Below are positions 53,218-63,579 of a stretch of 64,000 nucleotides of DNA, piece after piece. The position numbers were made by a program, and so were the translations under genes. The DNA is taken from contig JAEZJQ010000005.1 in the NCBI GenBank assembly GCA_023436305.1, forward strand, positions 6,603 to 70,602. The letters run 5' to 3'. This DNA comes from Bacillota bacterium. GTDB taxonomy: Bacteria; Bacillota; UBA4882; UBA8346. Numbering within the stretch: position 1 is the first letter of the stretch; each line of letters starts with the position of its first letter. The notes under the pieces were generated by a model. It made no database searches, was not told where the DNA came from, and saw only the letters and a program-made list of their open reading frames with translations.

Positions 53218-53706
53218 AAGCATTTCACCGTTTTCAATTCTTTCATTCAGATAAGAACTGAAAATCCTAGCAGGGCAAAGTTGACAAAATGATCCCCGAA
53301 TTGATAAATTTAAAATGATACAAAATGATTTCCAAATAAAATCAGCTCGATATGTGTAATTTTTTTCCATTTTTTTGCTTTCCTCGTTGTATACATGTCG
53401 AATTGTTAAAAAGAATTGGAAGGAGGAGGTAATCTCAAGTACAATTCCAAAGGAACCATGTTGAGAAAAGTCTTTAACTCCATATATTAAAATTATATAT
53501 TATTTTCTATGCGTCAGATGACGCGCCGGCTTTTGGGCTGAAAAAGAACAGGCGTAAAATTACGCGATAGACAATTTCTAAATGGCAATCACCATGCAAG
53601 CTATAGACTTTCTCACTGTTTCCCGATAAGCATCAAATTAAATCATCAAAAAACGTTGCCTATCGTACCCATCCATCAAAGTTGCAGAAAGGGGCTTAAT
53701 CGTTTA
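53218..53706. other. Upstream region of the GH9 cellulase gene
   Basis: Nearly 490 bp without a clear gene. It contains a strong GGAGGAGG with no ORF nearby, a 10-codon mini-ORF (53458-53490) and the two palindromes listed separately. No confident promoter. Confidence 0.4.
53511..53565. promoter_or_regulatory. Pair of 14-bp palindromes upstream of the GH9 gene
   Basis: GCGTCAGATGACGC (53511-53524) and GCGTAAAATTACGC (53552-53565) share GCGT...ACGC arms, each nearly perfect inverted repeats, centres 41 bp apart (about four helical turns). They could be operator sites for a regulator of the cellulase, or stems of an RNA leader. Confidence 0.45.
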
Positions 53707-56238
53707 ATGAAAAAATTATTGATAACTTTTGTTTTAATCATGGCCGTTTTGTTTATGGTTACCGGCGGTAACAATTTGTTCGCGGCCAGTTATAATTATG
53801 CGGACGCATTGTCTAAGTCCATTTTATATTACGAGGCTAGCTGGTGCGGTTCGGATGCCGGAAATAACCGCTTGAACTGGCGCGGAGCTTGCCATACCGA
53901 TGACGGTAGTGACATTAACCTGGATTTAACCGGCGGCTTTCATGATGCCGGTGACCATGTGAAATTCGGCGCACCCCAAGGTTACGCCGCTTCGGTACTT
54001 GCCTGGACCCTTTACGAATACAAAGACATTCTGACCTCTAAAGGCCAATACAATTATTTATACAACATCTCTAAACACTTTACCGATTATTTCATCAAAT
54101 GTCACCCCAATGCCAACACCTTCTATTATCAAATCGGAGAAGGCGGCGAGGATCACGCCTACTGGGGTCCTCCCGAACTTCAGCCGTTAGGTCGTCCCAC
54201 TTATTTCGTCGCCAATTCATCCACTCCGGGTTCCGACATGTGTGGTAAAGCAGCAGCCGCTCTTGCTTTAATGTATTTAAATTCCCAAACCAGCGACCCT
54301 ACATATGCCGCTAAATGTCTGGCCGCCGCCAAAACCATTTATACACTAGGCAAAACCTACCAGGGGCGAGGTACCGGACAATCCTTTTACCAATCCGGTC
54401 CGTACTATGATGAATTATGTTGGAGCGCTATCTGGCTCTATTATGCCACTAACGACAGCCAATATTTAACCGATTGTGATACTTTCATCAAGGCCCACCT
54501 GGGCGCCAACGGCGCGCTTAACTACCATAACAACTGGACCTTATGTTGGGATGATGTTTGGGCTGCCGTATTCATCAAATTGTATCAGATTACCGGTTCC
54601 CAGGTCTACAAGGATGTTGTTGAATATAATCTTAATTTCTGGATGACCGGAATCACCACCACCCCCGGCGGTTTGAAGTATTTGGATTCCTGGGGTGTTT
54701 TACGGTATACCGCCGCCGAATGCATGCTCGCCCTATTATATGCGGATATCAGCGGCAATATGAATTACCGTGATTTCGCTAAGTCCCAGATTGATTATAT
54801 GCTGGGATCTAATCCCCGTAACAGTTCTTATGTAGTCGGGTTCGGTCAAAATTATCCCAAATTCCCGCATCACCGCGCCGCCAGTGGACGCCTTGAAGGT
54901 CCGCCGGCCGATGAAAAGAAGACCATGCCGGAAAAACATATTCTTTACGGAGCATTAGTGGGCGGCCCTACATCCTCCGATGCTTATACCGATGATGTGG
55001 AACAGTATGTATATACCGAGGTCGCTATTGATTACAACGCGGGTTTTGTCGGGGCTATGGCCGGAATGACCAAACACTTTGGGGATTCACAAACCGCCGA
55101 AACCATACCGGTTGAACCGGAAGTCCGGGAGTTTTACGTTGATGCCTCTGTGATGGGTGAAAGCGGCACTGAGATCAAAATTGATACATACATTCACAAC
55201 GAGTCCATCCATCCGCCTCATTATGACACAGGTTTATCATATCGATACTTCATGGATTTAAGCGAATTATACAATAAAGGCTACACTGTGGCCAATGTCT
55301 CGATAAGTACCTATTATAATCCGAATAGCGCTACAATTTCCGCCATTAAGCCCTGGGATGAAGCCAATCGTATCTATTACGTGGAAATTAGCTGGGCCGG
55401 CAAGAATATATATGGTAAGTCCGAATTCCAACTAGTACTCACTTCTTACAGTACCGGTTCATTGGTCTCTTCCAACGACTATTCCCGGACCGGTCTAACC
55501 AGTACCGTGGCGGTTACCGATTATATTCCCGTATATCGAAACGGCGTAAAAATTTATGGCAATGAACCACCGAGAAATGGAGTAACTGCAACGCCAACTC
55601 CGGTTCAAACCCCGACACCGGTTGTAACGCCAACCCCGGTTCGTACGGCAACTCCGGTAATAACGGCAACCCCACTTAGAACAGCAACTCCGGTGGTAAC
55701 AGCGACTCCGAACGTTACAGCCACTCCAACTCCAATTCGGACCGCAACCCCACCGCCGGCAACACCGACTCCGGTTCCGACGGTCGGCAGCATTAAGGTA
55801 CAATTCTATAATCAAAGCACCGCCGCGACCAGCAACCAAATCTATACCAACATCAAATTGGTCAATACCGGCAGCAGCGCTATTGCTTTATCCAATGTGA
55901 AGATTCGCTACTATTATACAATTGATGGTTCCAAAGCACAGACCTTCTATTGCGATTATTCCCCCATCGGCAGCAGTAATGTTTCCGGAACCTTTGTAAC
56001 GATGAGCACTGCCAAGACCGGCGCCGATACTTATCTGGAAGTTGGATTCTCGACCGGCGCGGGCAATCTGGCCGCCGGGGGAAATGTTACCATCCAGGGT
56101 AGATTCGCCAAGAGCGATTGGAGTAATTACACTCAAACCGACGATTATAGCTTCAATTCCACGGCGACGACTTACGTTGACTGGGCCAAAACCACCGGAT
56201 ATGTTTCCGGCGCGCTACAGTGGGGTACCGAGCCATAA
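53707..56238 (+). CDS. Secreted GH9 endoglucanase with CBM3c and CBM3
   Basis: An 843-residue exported cellulase. Signal peptide (MKKLLITFVLIMAVLFMVTG...). GH9 catalytic domain follows with GGFHDAGDHVKFG (base pair), HHRAASG and YVYTEVAIDYNA (acid Glu). Then comes a CBM3c-type module (about 480-620: FYVDASVMG...). A Thr-Pro-rich linker (TATPTPVQTPTPVV) leads to a C-terminal CBM3 module. This architecture is typical of processive endoglucanases such as Cel9 enzymes of cellulolytic clostridia. No dockerin. ATG 53707 is chosen; AAAGGGG is about 12 bases upstream. Confidence 0.95.
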   Translation: MKKLLITFVLIMAVLFMVTGGNNLFAASYNYADALSKSILYYEASWCGSDAGNNRLNWRGACHTDDGSDINLDLTGGFHDAGDHVKFGAPQGYAASVLAWTLYEYKDILTSKGQYNYLYNISKHFTDYFIKCHPNANTFYYQIGEGGEDHAYWGPPELQPLGRPTYFVANSSTPGSDMCGKAAAALALMYLNSQTSDPTYAAKCLAAAKTIYTLGKTYQGRGTGQSFYQSGPYYDELCWSAIWLYYATNDSQYLTDCDTFIKAHLGANGALNYHNNWTLCWDDVWAAVFIKLYQITGSQVYKDVVEYNLNFWMTGITTTPGGLKYLDSWGVLRYTAAECMLALLYADISGNMNYRDFAKSQIDYMLGSNPRNSSYVVGFGQNYPKFPHHRAASGRLEGPPADEKKTMPEKHILYGALVGGPTSSDAYTDDVEQYVYTEVAIDYNAGFVGAMAGMTKHFGDSQTAETIPVEPEVREFYVDASVMGESGTEIKIDTYIHNESIHPPHYDTGLSYRYFMDLSELYNKGYTVANVSISTYYNPNSATISAIKPWDEANRIYYVEISWAGKNIYGKSEFQLVLTSYSTGSLVSSNDYSRTGLTSTVAVTDYIPVYRNGVKIYGNEPPRNGVTATPTPVQTPTPVVTPTPVRTATPVITATPLRTATPVVTATPNVTATPTPIRTATPPPATPTPVPTVGSIKVQFYNQSTAATSNQIYTNIKLVNTGSSAIALSNVKIRYYYTIDGSKAQTFYCDYSPIGSSNVSGTFVTMSTAKTGADTYLEVGFSTGAGNLAAGGNVTIQGRFAKSDWSNYTQTDDYSFNSTATTYVDWAKTTGYVSGALQWGTEP

Positions 56239-56300
56239 AGCGCGGATTGAAAAAGTACTAATGTTACCGTATTTTATGCATTAATATCCCATAAATCACA

Positions 56301-56345
56301 AGAACGCTGAGCCCATTGCATGAACCGGCTCAGCGTTCTCTTTAT
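56301..56345 (+). terminator. Terminator after the GH9 gene
   Basis: A 13-bp perfect stem (AGAACGCTGAGCC / GGCTCAGCGTTCT) with a 13-base loop, followed by CTTTAT. The short T-run makes it moderate. Confidence 0.65.
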
Positions 56346-56473
56346 GGCGATTATTTATTACAACCGGATAATGTTACTGGAGACCCGGAACTCCTGAAAA
56401 AAAAGGGGTGTCCCTCACCGAAACCGGCGCCTTTGGAACAGCCCAAGAAAAGCCTTGATTAAAATCTTGTTTT

Positions 56474-57394
56474 TTAACGGTTCATAAAGTTTTCTGCGAT
56501 ATAAAACTGATTATCCTTTGCATAAGCGAGGGAATTTCCCGAGGGTGAAATACAGGCGTAATCCACCTCTTTTAAGATTAGCTTGGCCGAACCATTGGCC
56601 AACTGAAATAAGTTCCGGCTATTATCGGTATAATATATACCATCCGCGTTATACTGAATGATAGTCCGGCCTGCCACCCGATCCCTCGTCAAATTGCTTA
56701 ATTCCCCGGTTAAGGATAATTGTTTTATATCAAACGTGTTTTCATCGATGACGACAATTTTATCATTCCACATTTGCCATTTGTAATATAAACATTTCAG
56801 TTTGTCGTTAATTACTTTGGTTTCTCCCGTTTTAACATTGACCTTCCACAAGGTATAACTGTTTTTATAAGCACCCTGAAAGACGATTTCCTTGCCCGAA
56901 TTGGTCCACTGCGGATATATGGCTTCATTTACTGCTTTTTTTGTGACTCGCTTTTTCGTTTTTAGGTTGGTGGTACAGATCCAAACATGATTATCACGAA
57001 TATACGTGAAATATTTATCATCCGGTGACCAGCACGGTTCCGTCTCCGCAGTCTTACCGACCAATACCGAGTCGCTCCCCATTTTCTCCAATTTTGTCAA
57101 AAGCAGATTGCCGTTTCTCCAATAAAGCAATTTATCTCTTTTGTGAGACCATTTAAAAAACTTGGTATTATCCCTGATATGTAGCGGCCTGATTTCCCAG
57201 GTGGTATTTACTTTCACCAGCTGATACGTCGGGTCGCCATAGGGCTTGGCGATTAACTCCCGTTCATTTTTCCAGGACACTTCGCCAACGGCCATATCCT
57301 TTAAGGCCAACCGGGAATTAAACGCGTGAATATCGGCCTGAATAGCAAGCATTACCATGAAAACCATTAGAAATATTATCTTCGAACGGCGCAT
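56474..57394 (-). CDS. Secreted PD40/WD40-like beta-propeller protein
   Basis: A 306-residue exported protein (signal sequence IIFLMVFMVMLAIQADIHA). The mature part has repeated blades with WSxDxK (WSPDDKYFTYIRD; WTNSGKEIVFQGAYKN), a TolB/DPP-IV N-terminal propeller pattern. Such proteins are often periplasmic and bind proteins. ATG 57394, preceded by GGAGG, is preferred to the TTG at 57409. Convergent with the GH9 gene. Confidence 0.75.
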   Translation of the reverse strand: MRRSKIIFLMVFMVMLAIQADIHAFNSRLALKDMAVGEVSWKNERELIAKPYGDPTYQLVKVNTTWEIRPLHIRDNTKFFKWSHKRDKLLYWRNGNLLLTKLEKMGSDSVLVGKTAETEPCWSPDDKYFTYIRDNHVWICTTNLKTKKRVTKKAVNEAIYPQWTNSGKEIVFQGAYKNSYTLWKVNVKTGETKVINDKLKCLYYKWQMWNDKIVVIDENTFDIKQLSLTGELSNLTRDRVAGRTIIQYNADGIYYTDNSRNLFQLANGSAKLILKEVDYACISPSGNSLAYAKDNQFYIAENFMNR

Positions 57395-57542
57395 GTCATT
57401 AACCTCCAATTAACTGTAAAATATATCAATATATACAACAGAATACGGGCTCCCCCCCGAAAAATCCTACTAACACGACATGATTGGTATCACAACATGT
57501 TTCTGAAGGCCTTTTTCATATTAAGATATGAAAATAATGCGT

Positions 57543-59561
57543 TTACTGTTCCCTTTCAAAATATCCATTCACTGTCTCGATCAACTTTCGCCCCATCTCC
57601 CGGGTCAACTCGGGAAGCTGGGATATACTTGTCATCCGGCTCATTTCGGAACGGATGGCCTTGACCACTAAACTTTTATCAAACCGGACCTCATACTTTT
57701 CCAAGGCAGCTGCCACTCTTTTGGCCAAAGAGCCATTCCCGGCGGGGTTAACCTGTTCACAGCCCACAATTGCCAGTTGTTTTTTATAAACCTCCTGCAC
57801 TTTGGCCAGGTAATAATCACTAGGAAACAGATCTTCGATCCAGAACTCCCTTTCCCCGGCTTCCACGCATTCCGACAGGTTAGTAACATTGGAACGGCTG
57901 ATTCCGTAACGAGGCGCCCAATTTTTTTCATATTTACGCCTGGCGACATTACTGGCCTCATCGGAATTCAAGATGGTCATAACTTCCACTTTTCGGCCTA
58001 CCATCAACACCGTTACAAAAATAGCCTCTATCATATTACCGGCGGGAAACAGGTATAAGTCCTCGGGCAGGCTGCGTTCACCGGAACGTAACCACAACCG
58101 GGATAATTCATTGATAATCCAGTAATCATCCATCCCCGGCAAGACCAGATTTTGTCCCGACGCTTGGTGGTAGCCACCGGAATTCATCACCAGGGCGGCA
58201 TCCAAAACCAGTTTTTCATCCGGCTGACATTGGCGGAAATCTTCCGATACTACCGTGCCACTGCCTTCCTCGCGCAAAATGCGGATGCATTCCGGTTTCT
58301 CCAAGTCCAGCATTAGCGGGAGATGGGTAGTGTAAATTAGAATATTGCTCTTCGAATATTCTTCCATACGCCTGATTAAGTCCTGTTGAGCGTCCGGATG
58401 GAGGTGCAGACCGGGTTCATCCAGTAAAATCACACAATTTCGGAAAGTACCCTTACTTTCATTCATAAACATCAAATCAAACGAGAAAAACCACTGAAAT
58501 CCCTTGGACCGTTCCTCCAGGCGGATTAACGATTGATCCCGCTCGTCCTTGACGAAGGTATAAAACCAGTGGCCATCGGATCGGAATTGGACCTCGTAGC
58601 GGCGCTGTTTCCAACGCTCCGCGATAACTTTGGTAAATGCAATCGAAGCATCATCCAGGTCATACTGCCGCTCGTCCTTATGCGTTGAATTCTCCTTGGC
58701 TATCTCTTCTTCCAGGCTTAACCCGGCCAATTCCATAATCGCCAATAAAGTCTTTTCCTCTTCGGTAAGCTGGCCTTCGGCCTGATTCTGTTTTACTTTT
58801 TGCAGATCAGCGCTTCCGGAAAAAATCTGATAATCGGACATATAAATAAAAGTGGGTAAGTGATTTATAATAAAATCTTGGGCTTTTTCCTGCGTTGTCC
58901 GGGTCTCCGATAATTTCCGTGATATAATCGAAATTTGACTGGCGTAATTATAGATAAACGTCTCTTCATTTTTGCTTTCCGGTGATCCCGGACTATCATT
59001 CGTTGCTACCGCACGTAATTCGGCAACCTTGGCATTGAACATTTTGACAATTTCCGAAAAACGGCCATCATATGCAAACTCACGCAACTCCTTGATATAC
59101 TCGTGGGCTTTCTCCCGGAATAGATCACATACCGGCTCCTGAATCCCGGGAATCGAATTACATATCTCATCGACATCCCGGTGATTATGTTTGTCTGGGA
59201 AAAGCCCCGGAGGAAATAACACTTCCAAGCGACCGGCGTAATTCCGCGTTACTTCAAAACAGGATTCGGTTACATTTTGGCCGGTTAAAATACTCAACTC
59301 ATCAGTCTCTTCAGGAGTTAGCTCAAAGCGGGTGGAACAAACCACTTGATTCTCATCGCGCTCTTTCCGCTTCGACCGGGGCCACTCTTTTTCCATCACA
59401 TAATTCTCCGGCTTAAAAGGATTGAACCGATACAAGGCATTCAGTAACGAAGTCTTACCCGATTCATTCTTCCCAATCATTGCCGTTAAAGGTGATACCT
59501 CAATCCACCCGGAATCATATACGCATTTATACATTCGAACACGAAACGCTTTAAGAAGCAT
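57543..59561 (-). CDS. OLD-family ATPase with degenerate TOPRIM domain
   Basis: A 672-residue SMC-like ATPase. Walker A GKNESGKTSLL at about 30, an extended insert, the signature RSKGFQWFFSF, Walker B VILLDEPGLHLHP and the H-loop TTHLPL near 430. The C-terminal 220 residues correspond to the TOPRIM nuclease, but the conserved Glu (canonical VEG.xD) reads LVLPGMDDYW and the first Asp of DxD reads LNSDEA, so catalytic acids are missing. OLD proteins act in phage defence or DNA processing. No partner helicase (GajB) or toxin is adjacent. It lies beside recN but in a separate unit. Confidence 0.85.
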   Translation of the reverse strand: MLLKAFRVRMYKCVYDSGWIEVSPLTAMIGKNESGKTSLLNALYRFNPFKPENYVMEKEWPRSKRKERDENQVVCSTRFELTPEETDELSILTGQNVTESCFEVTRNYAGRLEVLFPPGLFPDKHNHRDVDEICNSIPGIQEPVCDLFREKAHEYIKELREFAYDGRFSEIVKMFNAKVAELRAVATNDSPGSPESKNEETFIYNYASQISIISRKLSETRTTQEKAQDFIINHLPTFIYMSDYQIFSGSADLQKVKQNQAEGQLTEEEKTLLAIMELAGLSLEEEIAKENSTHKDERQYDLDDASIAFTKVIAERWKQRRYEVQFRSDGHWFYTFVKDERDQSLIRLEERSKGFQWFFSFDLMFMNESKGTFRNCVILLDEPGLHLHPDAQQDLIRRMEEYSKSNILIYTTHLPLMLDLEKPECIRILREEGSGTVVSEDFRQCQPDEKLVLDAALVMNSGGYHQASGQNLVLPGMDDYWIINELSRLWLRSGERSLPEDLYLFPAGNMIEAIFVTVLMVGRKVEVMTILNSDEASNVARRKYEKNWAPRYGISRSNVTNLSECVEAGEREFWIEDLFPSDYYLAKVQEVYKKQLAIVGCEQVNPAGNGSLAKRVAAALEKYEVRFDKSLVVKAIRSEMSRMTSISQLPELTREMGRKLIETVNGYFEREQ

Positions 59562-59712
59562 AGGCTCCTCCCCGGTAAAATATTATATTGTAAATGATAA
59601 CACTGATATTATCAAGTATCAAACATATGCAATTTTAATCATAACATAAAATTTATAATAAAATCAATATATGTTCCTATTTCAAACTAACACACCGCTC
59701 ACTTCAAACTTC

Positions 59713-61461
59713 TTAATACATTTGTCCCACTTTTTTCAAACGCAGTTTCTCCGCCAGCATTAACATTTCCCGGGCGTGTTGCCGGGTGGTGTCGGTGACT
59801 TGAGCGCCGCCTAACATGCGCGCCAGTTCTTCGATCCGTTCATCCATGGTCATTTCATGCACTGAAACCGAAGTACGCGCTCCGATTACTTTTTTTTCAA
59901 TGTAAAAATGACGTTGGGCAAGGCTCGCAATCTGCGGCAAGTGGGTTACACAGATAACTTGACGAGTCTGGCCGATTAAGAGCAGTTTCTCGGCCACGGC
60001 CTGGGCGGTTCGTCCGCCAATACCCACATCGATCTCATCAAAAACCATGGTGGGAGTCTCATCCAGCTCCGCCAGGATTGATTTTAAAGCCAGCATGATC
60101 CGGGAAAGTTCTCCCCCCGAAGCAATTTTAATCATCGGTTTTAAACTCTCCCCCGGATTAGGAGCTACCATGAATTCAATTTTATCTGCGCCGTCGTCAG
60201 CCACAGCCACAATTTTCCCTTCCATCGGAATCCCGTTTTCGACTTCGATTTGAGCCAGGTTAATTTTAAACTGGGTATTCCCCATATTCAAGTCTTTCAA
60301 TTGGTCAACGATAGCCGACTCTAATTTATCAGCTCCGTCCCGGCGCTCTTGAGAAAGCCGTCCGGCCAATTCCCCCAATTTGACTTTTATGTTTTGCAAT
60401 TCCGTTTCCAATTGTTGCGACCGTTCTTCCCGGTTGGAGATCCCGGCCAGTTCTTGCGTACAGCGTTCAGCAAAAAGCAGAATCTCGCCAACACTGGCTC
60501 CATATTTTCGTTTTAGACGGCCAATCTCATCTAAACGTTCCTCGATGATACTCAAACGTTCCGGATCGAATTGCACCCGTTCCTGGTAACCCCGGATTTC
60601 CCGGGCCACCTCTTCCGTCTGGCATGCGGCTTCCCGCAATGCGTTCAACACGGGTTCCAATTGGGGGTCGATGGCCGCCGCTTGCTCCAAAGCCTTTTCA
60701 GCATTCACCAACAATTCAACCGCAGCCTGGCCGCTGGAATTATCGTAAAGGGCTTGGTATGATTGGGTCGCGGCTTCATACAATTTTTCGGCGGAACCCA
60801 GCAACGAGCGTTCCTTTAATAGCTCCTCATCCTCACCGATAATCAGTTTGGCTTGGTTTATGTCATCGATTTGAAACTGTAACAGCTCCACTTTCCGCGC
60901 CAAGTCAAACTCATTCTGCTGTAAATCCCGGTATTCTTTATCCAGCAGCTGCCATTCCTTATGTAACTTATGAAACTCGTCGCGAAGGTTCAAACAGGAG
61001 GCGCCGCAATAGCAGTCGAGCAATTCCAATTGTTTTTCCGGAAATAGCAAGGTTTGGTGCTCATGCTGGCCGTGAATATCCAGTAAAAACTCTCCGATTT
61101 TCGTCAATGCCAGAACGGTTACCAATTGACCATTGACCCGGCAACGATTCTTCCCGCTGGTTCCAACTTCCCGTTGAATTACCAATGTGTTATCGGTTTC
61201 CGGTAAAACACCCAGTTCTTCCAAATATGCGGCCAGGTCCGGCCGGTTCTTGGTGAGAAAGCAGACTTCAACCAAGGTGCTTTCCGCTCCGGTTCTGATC
61301 ATCTCTGAACTAAACCGGCCCCCTAAAGCGAGACTCAAGGCGTCAATGATGATGGATTTACCGGCCCCGGTTTCCCCGGTTAAAACATTAAAACTGGGAT
61401 CAAACTCCAATCTGATCTCTTCAATTAAGGCCAGATTCTTCACATAAACTTCCTGAAGCAA
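59713..61461 (-). CDS. recN: DNA repair protein RecN
   Basis: A 582-residue SMC-like protein involved in double-strand-break repair. Walker A GETGAGKSII near residue 30, long coiled coils, and the Walker B/D-loop region TMVFDEIDVGIGG near 480. The TTG start is behind GGAGGG and overlaps the argR end by one base. The order nadK-argR-recN is the usual Firmicute cluster. Confidence 0.96.
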   Translation of the reverse strand: MLQEVYVKNLALIEEIRLEFDPSFNVLTGETGAGKSIIIDALSLALGGRFSSEMIRTGAESTLVEVCFLTKNRPDLAAYLEELGVLPETDNTLVIQREVGTSGKNRCRVNGQLVTVLALTKIGEFLLDIHGQHEHQTLLFPEKQLELLDCYCGASCLNLRDEFHKLHKEWQLLDKEYRDLQQNEFDLARKVELLQFQIDDINQAKLIIGEDEELLKERSLLGSAEKLYEAATQSYQALYDNSSGQAAVELLVNAEKALEQAAAIDPQLEPVLNALREAACQTEEVAREIRGYQERVQFDPERLSIIEERLDEIGRLKRKYGASVGEILLFAERCTQELAGISNREERSQQLETELQNIKVKLGELAGRLSQERRDGADKLESAIVDQLKDLNMGNTQFKINLAQIEVENGIPMEGKIVAVADDGADKIEFMVAPNPGESLKPMIKIASGGELSRIMLALKSILAELDETPTMVFDEIDVGIGGRTAQAVAEKLLLIGQTRQVICVTHLPQIASLAQRHFYIEKKVIGARTSVSVHEMTMDERIEELARMLGGAQVTDTTRQHAREMLMLAEKLRLKKVGQMY

Positions 61462-61462
61462 T

Positions 61463-61918
61463 TTATTCCCTCCTTAACTGTTGAAGCCGGTTTAATACTT
61501 CTTCCACTTGCGCTTTGTTCCGGACCACAACCATGATTGTGTTATCTCCGGCGACGGTGCCGACGACTTCAGGCCATTCAAGTTCATCAAAAGCCGCCGC
61601 CACTCCTTGCGCCGTACCACTCATGGTCTTAATTACAATGATGTTTTCCGCGGAGTCAATGGCAATCACGGCATCTTCCAGCATCCGTTGCGCCCGGCGC
61701 ATTAAATCCCCTGGAGTCCGATCTTGCGGTAAAGAATAACGATAACCCCCATCCAGTGTTGGTACTTTAACCAAACCCAGTTCCTTGATATCCCGGGATA
61801 ACGTGGCTTGAGTTACTTGAATATCCCTCGATTTCAAGATTTCCCCCAGTTCTTCCTGGGTTCCGATGATTAATTCTTTAATGATGGAAACAATCATGGC
61901 CTGGCGATTGTTCTTCAT
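61463..61918 (-). CDS. argR: Arginine repressor ArgR/AhrC
   Basis: A 151-residue repressor. The N-terminal winged helix includes TQEELGEILKSRDIQVTQATLSRD, and the C-terminal arginine-binding domain has GTVAGDNTIMVV with the ligand Asp. It controls arginine metabolism genes. ATG follows AAGGAG. Confidence 0.95.
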   Translation of the reverse strand: MKNNRQAMIVSIIKELIIGTQEELGEILKSRDIQVTQATLSRDIKELGLVKVPTLDGGYRYSLPQDRTPGDLMRRAQRMLEDAVIAIDSAENIIVIKTMSGTAQGVAAAFDELEWPEVVGTVAGDNTIMVVVRNKAQVEEVLNRLQQLRRE

Positions 61919-62023
61919 AATTTAGGCTCCTTGATATTAAGCGTTCATTAAAGGAATTGTATATCATTTACGGTAAATGCCTTACCCATTTTGAAGTTGT
62001 CATTCTCACGGACAGAAAAGTTT

Positions 62024-62881
62024 TTAAATCCGCCCTTCGCCCAGGTGGGATTTTAACACCCCAAATATTCCCTGATTTTTAAAATAGATCAATTGGGTAA
62101 GATAAGGCGCCCGCCGTAAATGGATTTGGTCCCCGGGCTGTAAGTTGAGCCCGATTTGGCCATCCGCTGTTAAGTTGATATCAGTATGGTTCGCGTCCAT
62201 AATTACTTTGATTTGCGCTTCGTTGTGCAAAACCACCGGCCTTGCGTAAAAAGAATGGGCGCAGATTGGAGTAATGAGAATGGCCGCCAGGCGCGGGTCA
62301 AGAATTGGTCCACCCGCCGACAATGAATAGGCGGTGGAACCGGTTGCAGTGGCGATAATCAACCCATCGGCCGGATAGGTAGTAAAATACTCATTGTCAA
62401 TCCAGGTTTTAAGCCGGATCATCCGGGATGAAGCGCCCTTGGCGATAACCAGTTCGTTCAAGCCGGTCAATTGCCCAATCAAGGCATTATCCCGGGTCAC
62501 TTCCGCCGTAAGCATGGCCCTTTCCTCAAGCCGGTAATTACCGCTTTGCAAATCATCCAAAGCGGATTCCACCTGGTGAATCTCGATCCGGGTTAAAAAT
62601 CCCAACTGTCCTAAATTGATTCCAAGCAAAGGAATCTGATGGGGATAAACCCGGCGGGCCGCATTCAGCATTGAACCATCGCCACCCAAGACCATGACCA
62701 GATCGATCTGATGCCAATGATTCAAATAATCAATTCCCTGATCCGGCAAGTTTAAGTTATCCGCAATTTCCCGTTCCACTACCGGCTCAAAACCACGAAC
62801 CTTCAGTAATTCTACGAGTCTCTCCGCAAATTGAAGCGCTTTGGGCTTTAATGGATTCGGCAGGATAAGAATTCGCTTCAC
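62024..62881 (-). CDS. nadK: NAD kinase
   Basis: A 285-residue kinase with the GGDGSMLNA motif, NLGQLGFLT and the ATP/NAD loop ATATGSTAYSLSAGGP. It phosphorylates NAD to NADP. The start is taken as GTG at 62881, which has GGGGG six bases before it; an ATG at 62896 lacks a ribosome site. Upstream of argR and recN. Confidence 0.94.
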   Translation of the reverse strand: MKRILILPNPLKPKALQFAERLVELLKVRGFEPVVEREIADNLNLPDQGIDYLNHWHQIDLVMVLGGDGSMLNAARRVYPHQIPLLGINLGQLGFLTRIEIHQVESALDDLQSGNYRLEERAMLTAEVTRDNALIGQLTGLNELVIAKGASSRMIRLKTWIDNEYFTTYPADGLIIATATGSTAYSLSAGGPILDPRLAAILITPICAHSFYARPVVLHNEAQIKVIMDANHTDINLTADGQIGLNLQPGDQIHLRRAPYLTQLIYFKNQGIFGVLKSHLGEGRI

Positions 62882-62896
62882 GAAACGCCCCCGCAT

Positions 62897-63579
62897 TCAA
62901 ATATTTATCATCAGCTAGAGGTTTGTTATTTCTACAAACCCTTTGGGATACTATTTTGATTGAAGCAAAACTTTAATATGTATTTATTCCTTATAAATTA
63001 AATTTTTCCTGCCGCGAAACGGCAATGTGATTTCACTCTTGCGTTAAATTCTTTCCATATCTCCGGATTTTTTCTAACGATTGCGGGGATTAGCGGCAAA
63101 CCAACGGCAAAATACATTTACATATATTTATCATCCTGTTACCGGGTAGTGGGTGAACGAAAATCTTAACATGTCCAAAATAAAGTTCACAAAACTATAT
63201 TCAACCAATACCATCATGAGTTTGCTTTTCATATCGAAAGGAGTTATAATCGCTGAGAAAATCCAATCAATATCTTTTGCAATATTAATATATTTTCATT
63301 TATCAAATAATTTTCCTTCATTTTAAATAAATTATAAACTAAATGTGTAAATATACCGATAATAGTAATATATTGGGAGAAAATTATTTTTATTCTCCAC
63401 AATTTTAATAGAAAGGACGAAAACCCATGAAACATATTAGATTTTAGAATTTCCGAACAAAACTCCCAATATTCAACACAACTCTTATATACAATTGAAC
63501 AGTAAGAATACCCACTGCACTTTTCAATAAATAACCCGCAACGCCCTTAAAACATTAGCGAAACAAAGGAGTGGACAAA
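62897..63579. other. Long AT-rich intergenic region
   Basis: About 680 bp with no gene. A GGTTTGT/ACAAACC hairpin (62920-62940) and two ribosome-site-like motifs without following ORFs were seen, including a six-codon ORF at 63427. A 63-codon minus-strand frame here is AT-rich with no site and is rejected. Confidence 0.4.

Noticed and set aside
53458..53490. Ten-codon ORF with AAAGGA upstream of GH9 as a leader peptide
   Set aside because: Too short and no terminator or alternative pairing follows; probably chance.
53566..53640. c-di-GMP-I riboswitch-like signature before the cellulase gene (GGCAAT...GCAAGCTATAG)
   Set aside because: The P1b helix and the downstream GG..UACC segment are missing; matching short words are not enough.
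63244..63435. 63-codon minus-strand ORF in the last intergenic region
   Set aside because: Very AT-rich, with an Ile/Leu/Phe/Lys composition expected from random AT-rich DNA and no ribosome binding site.
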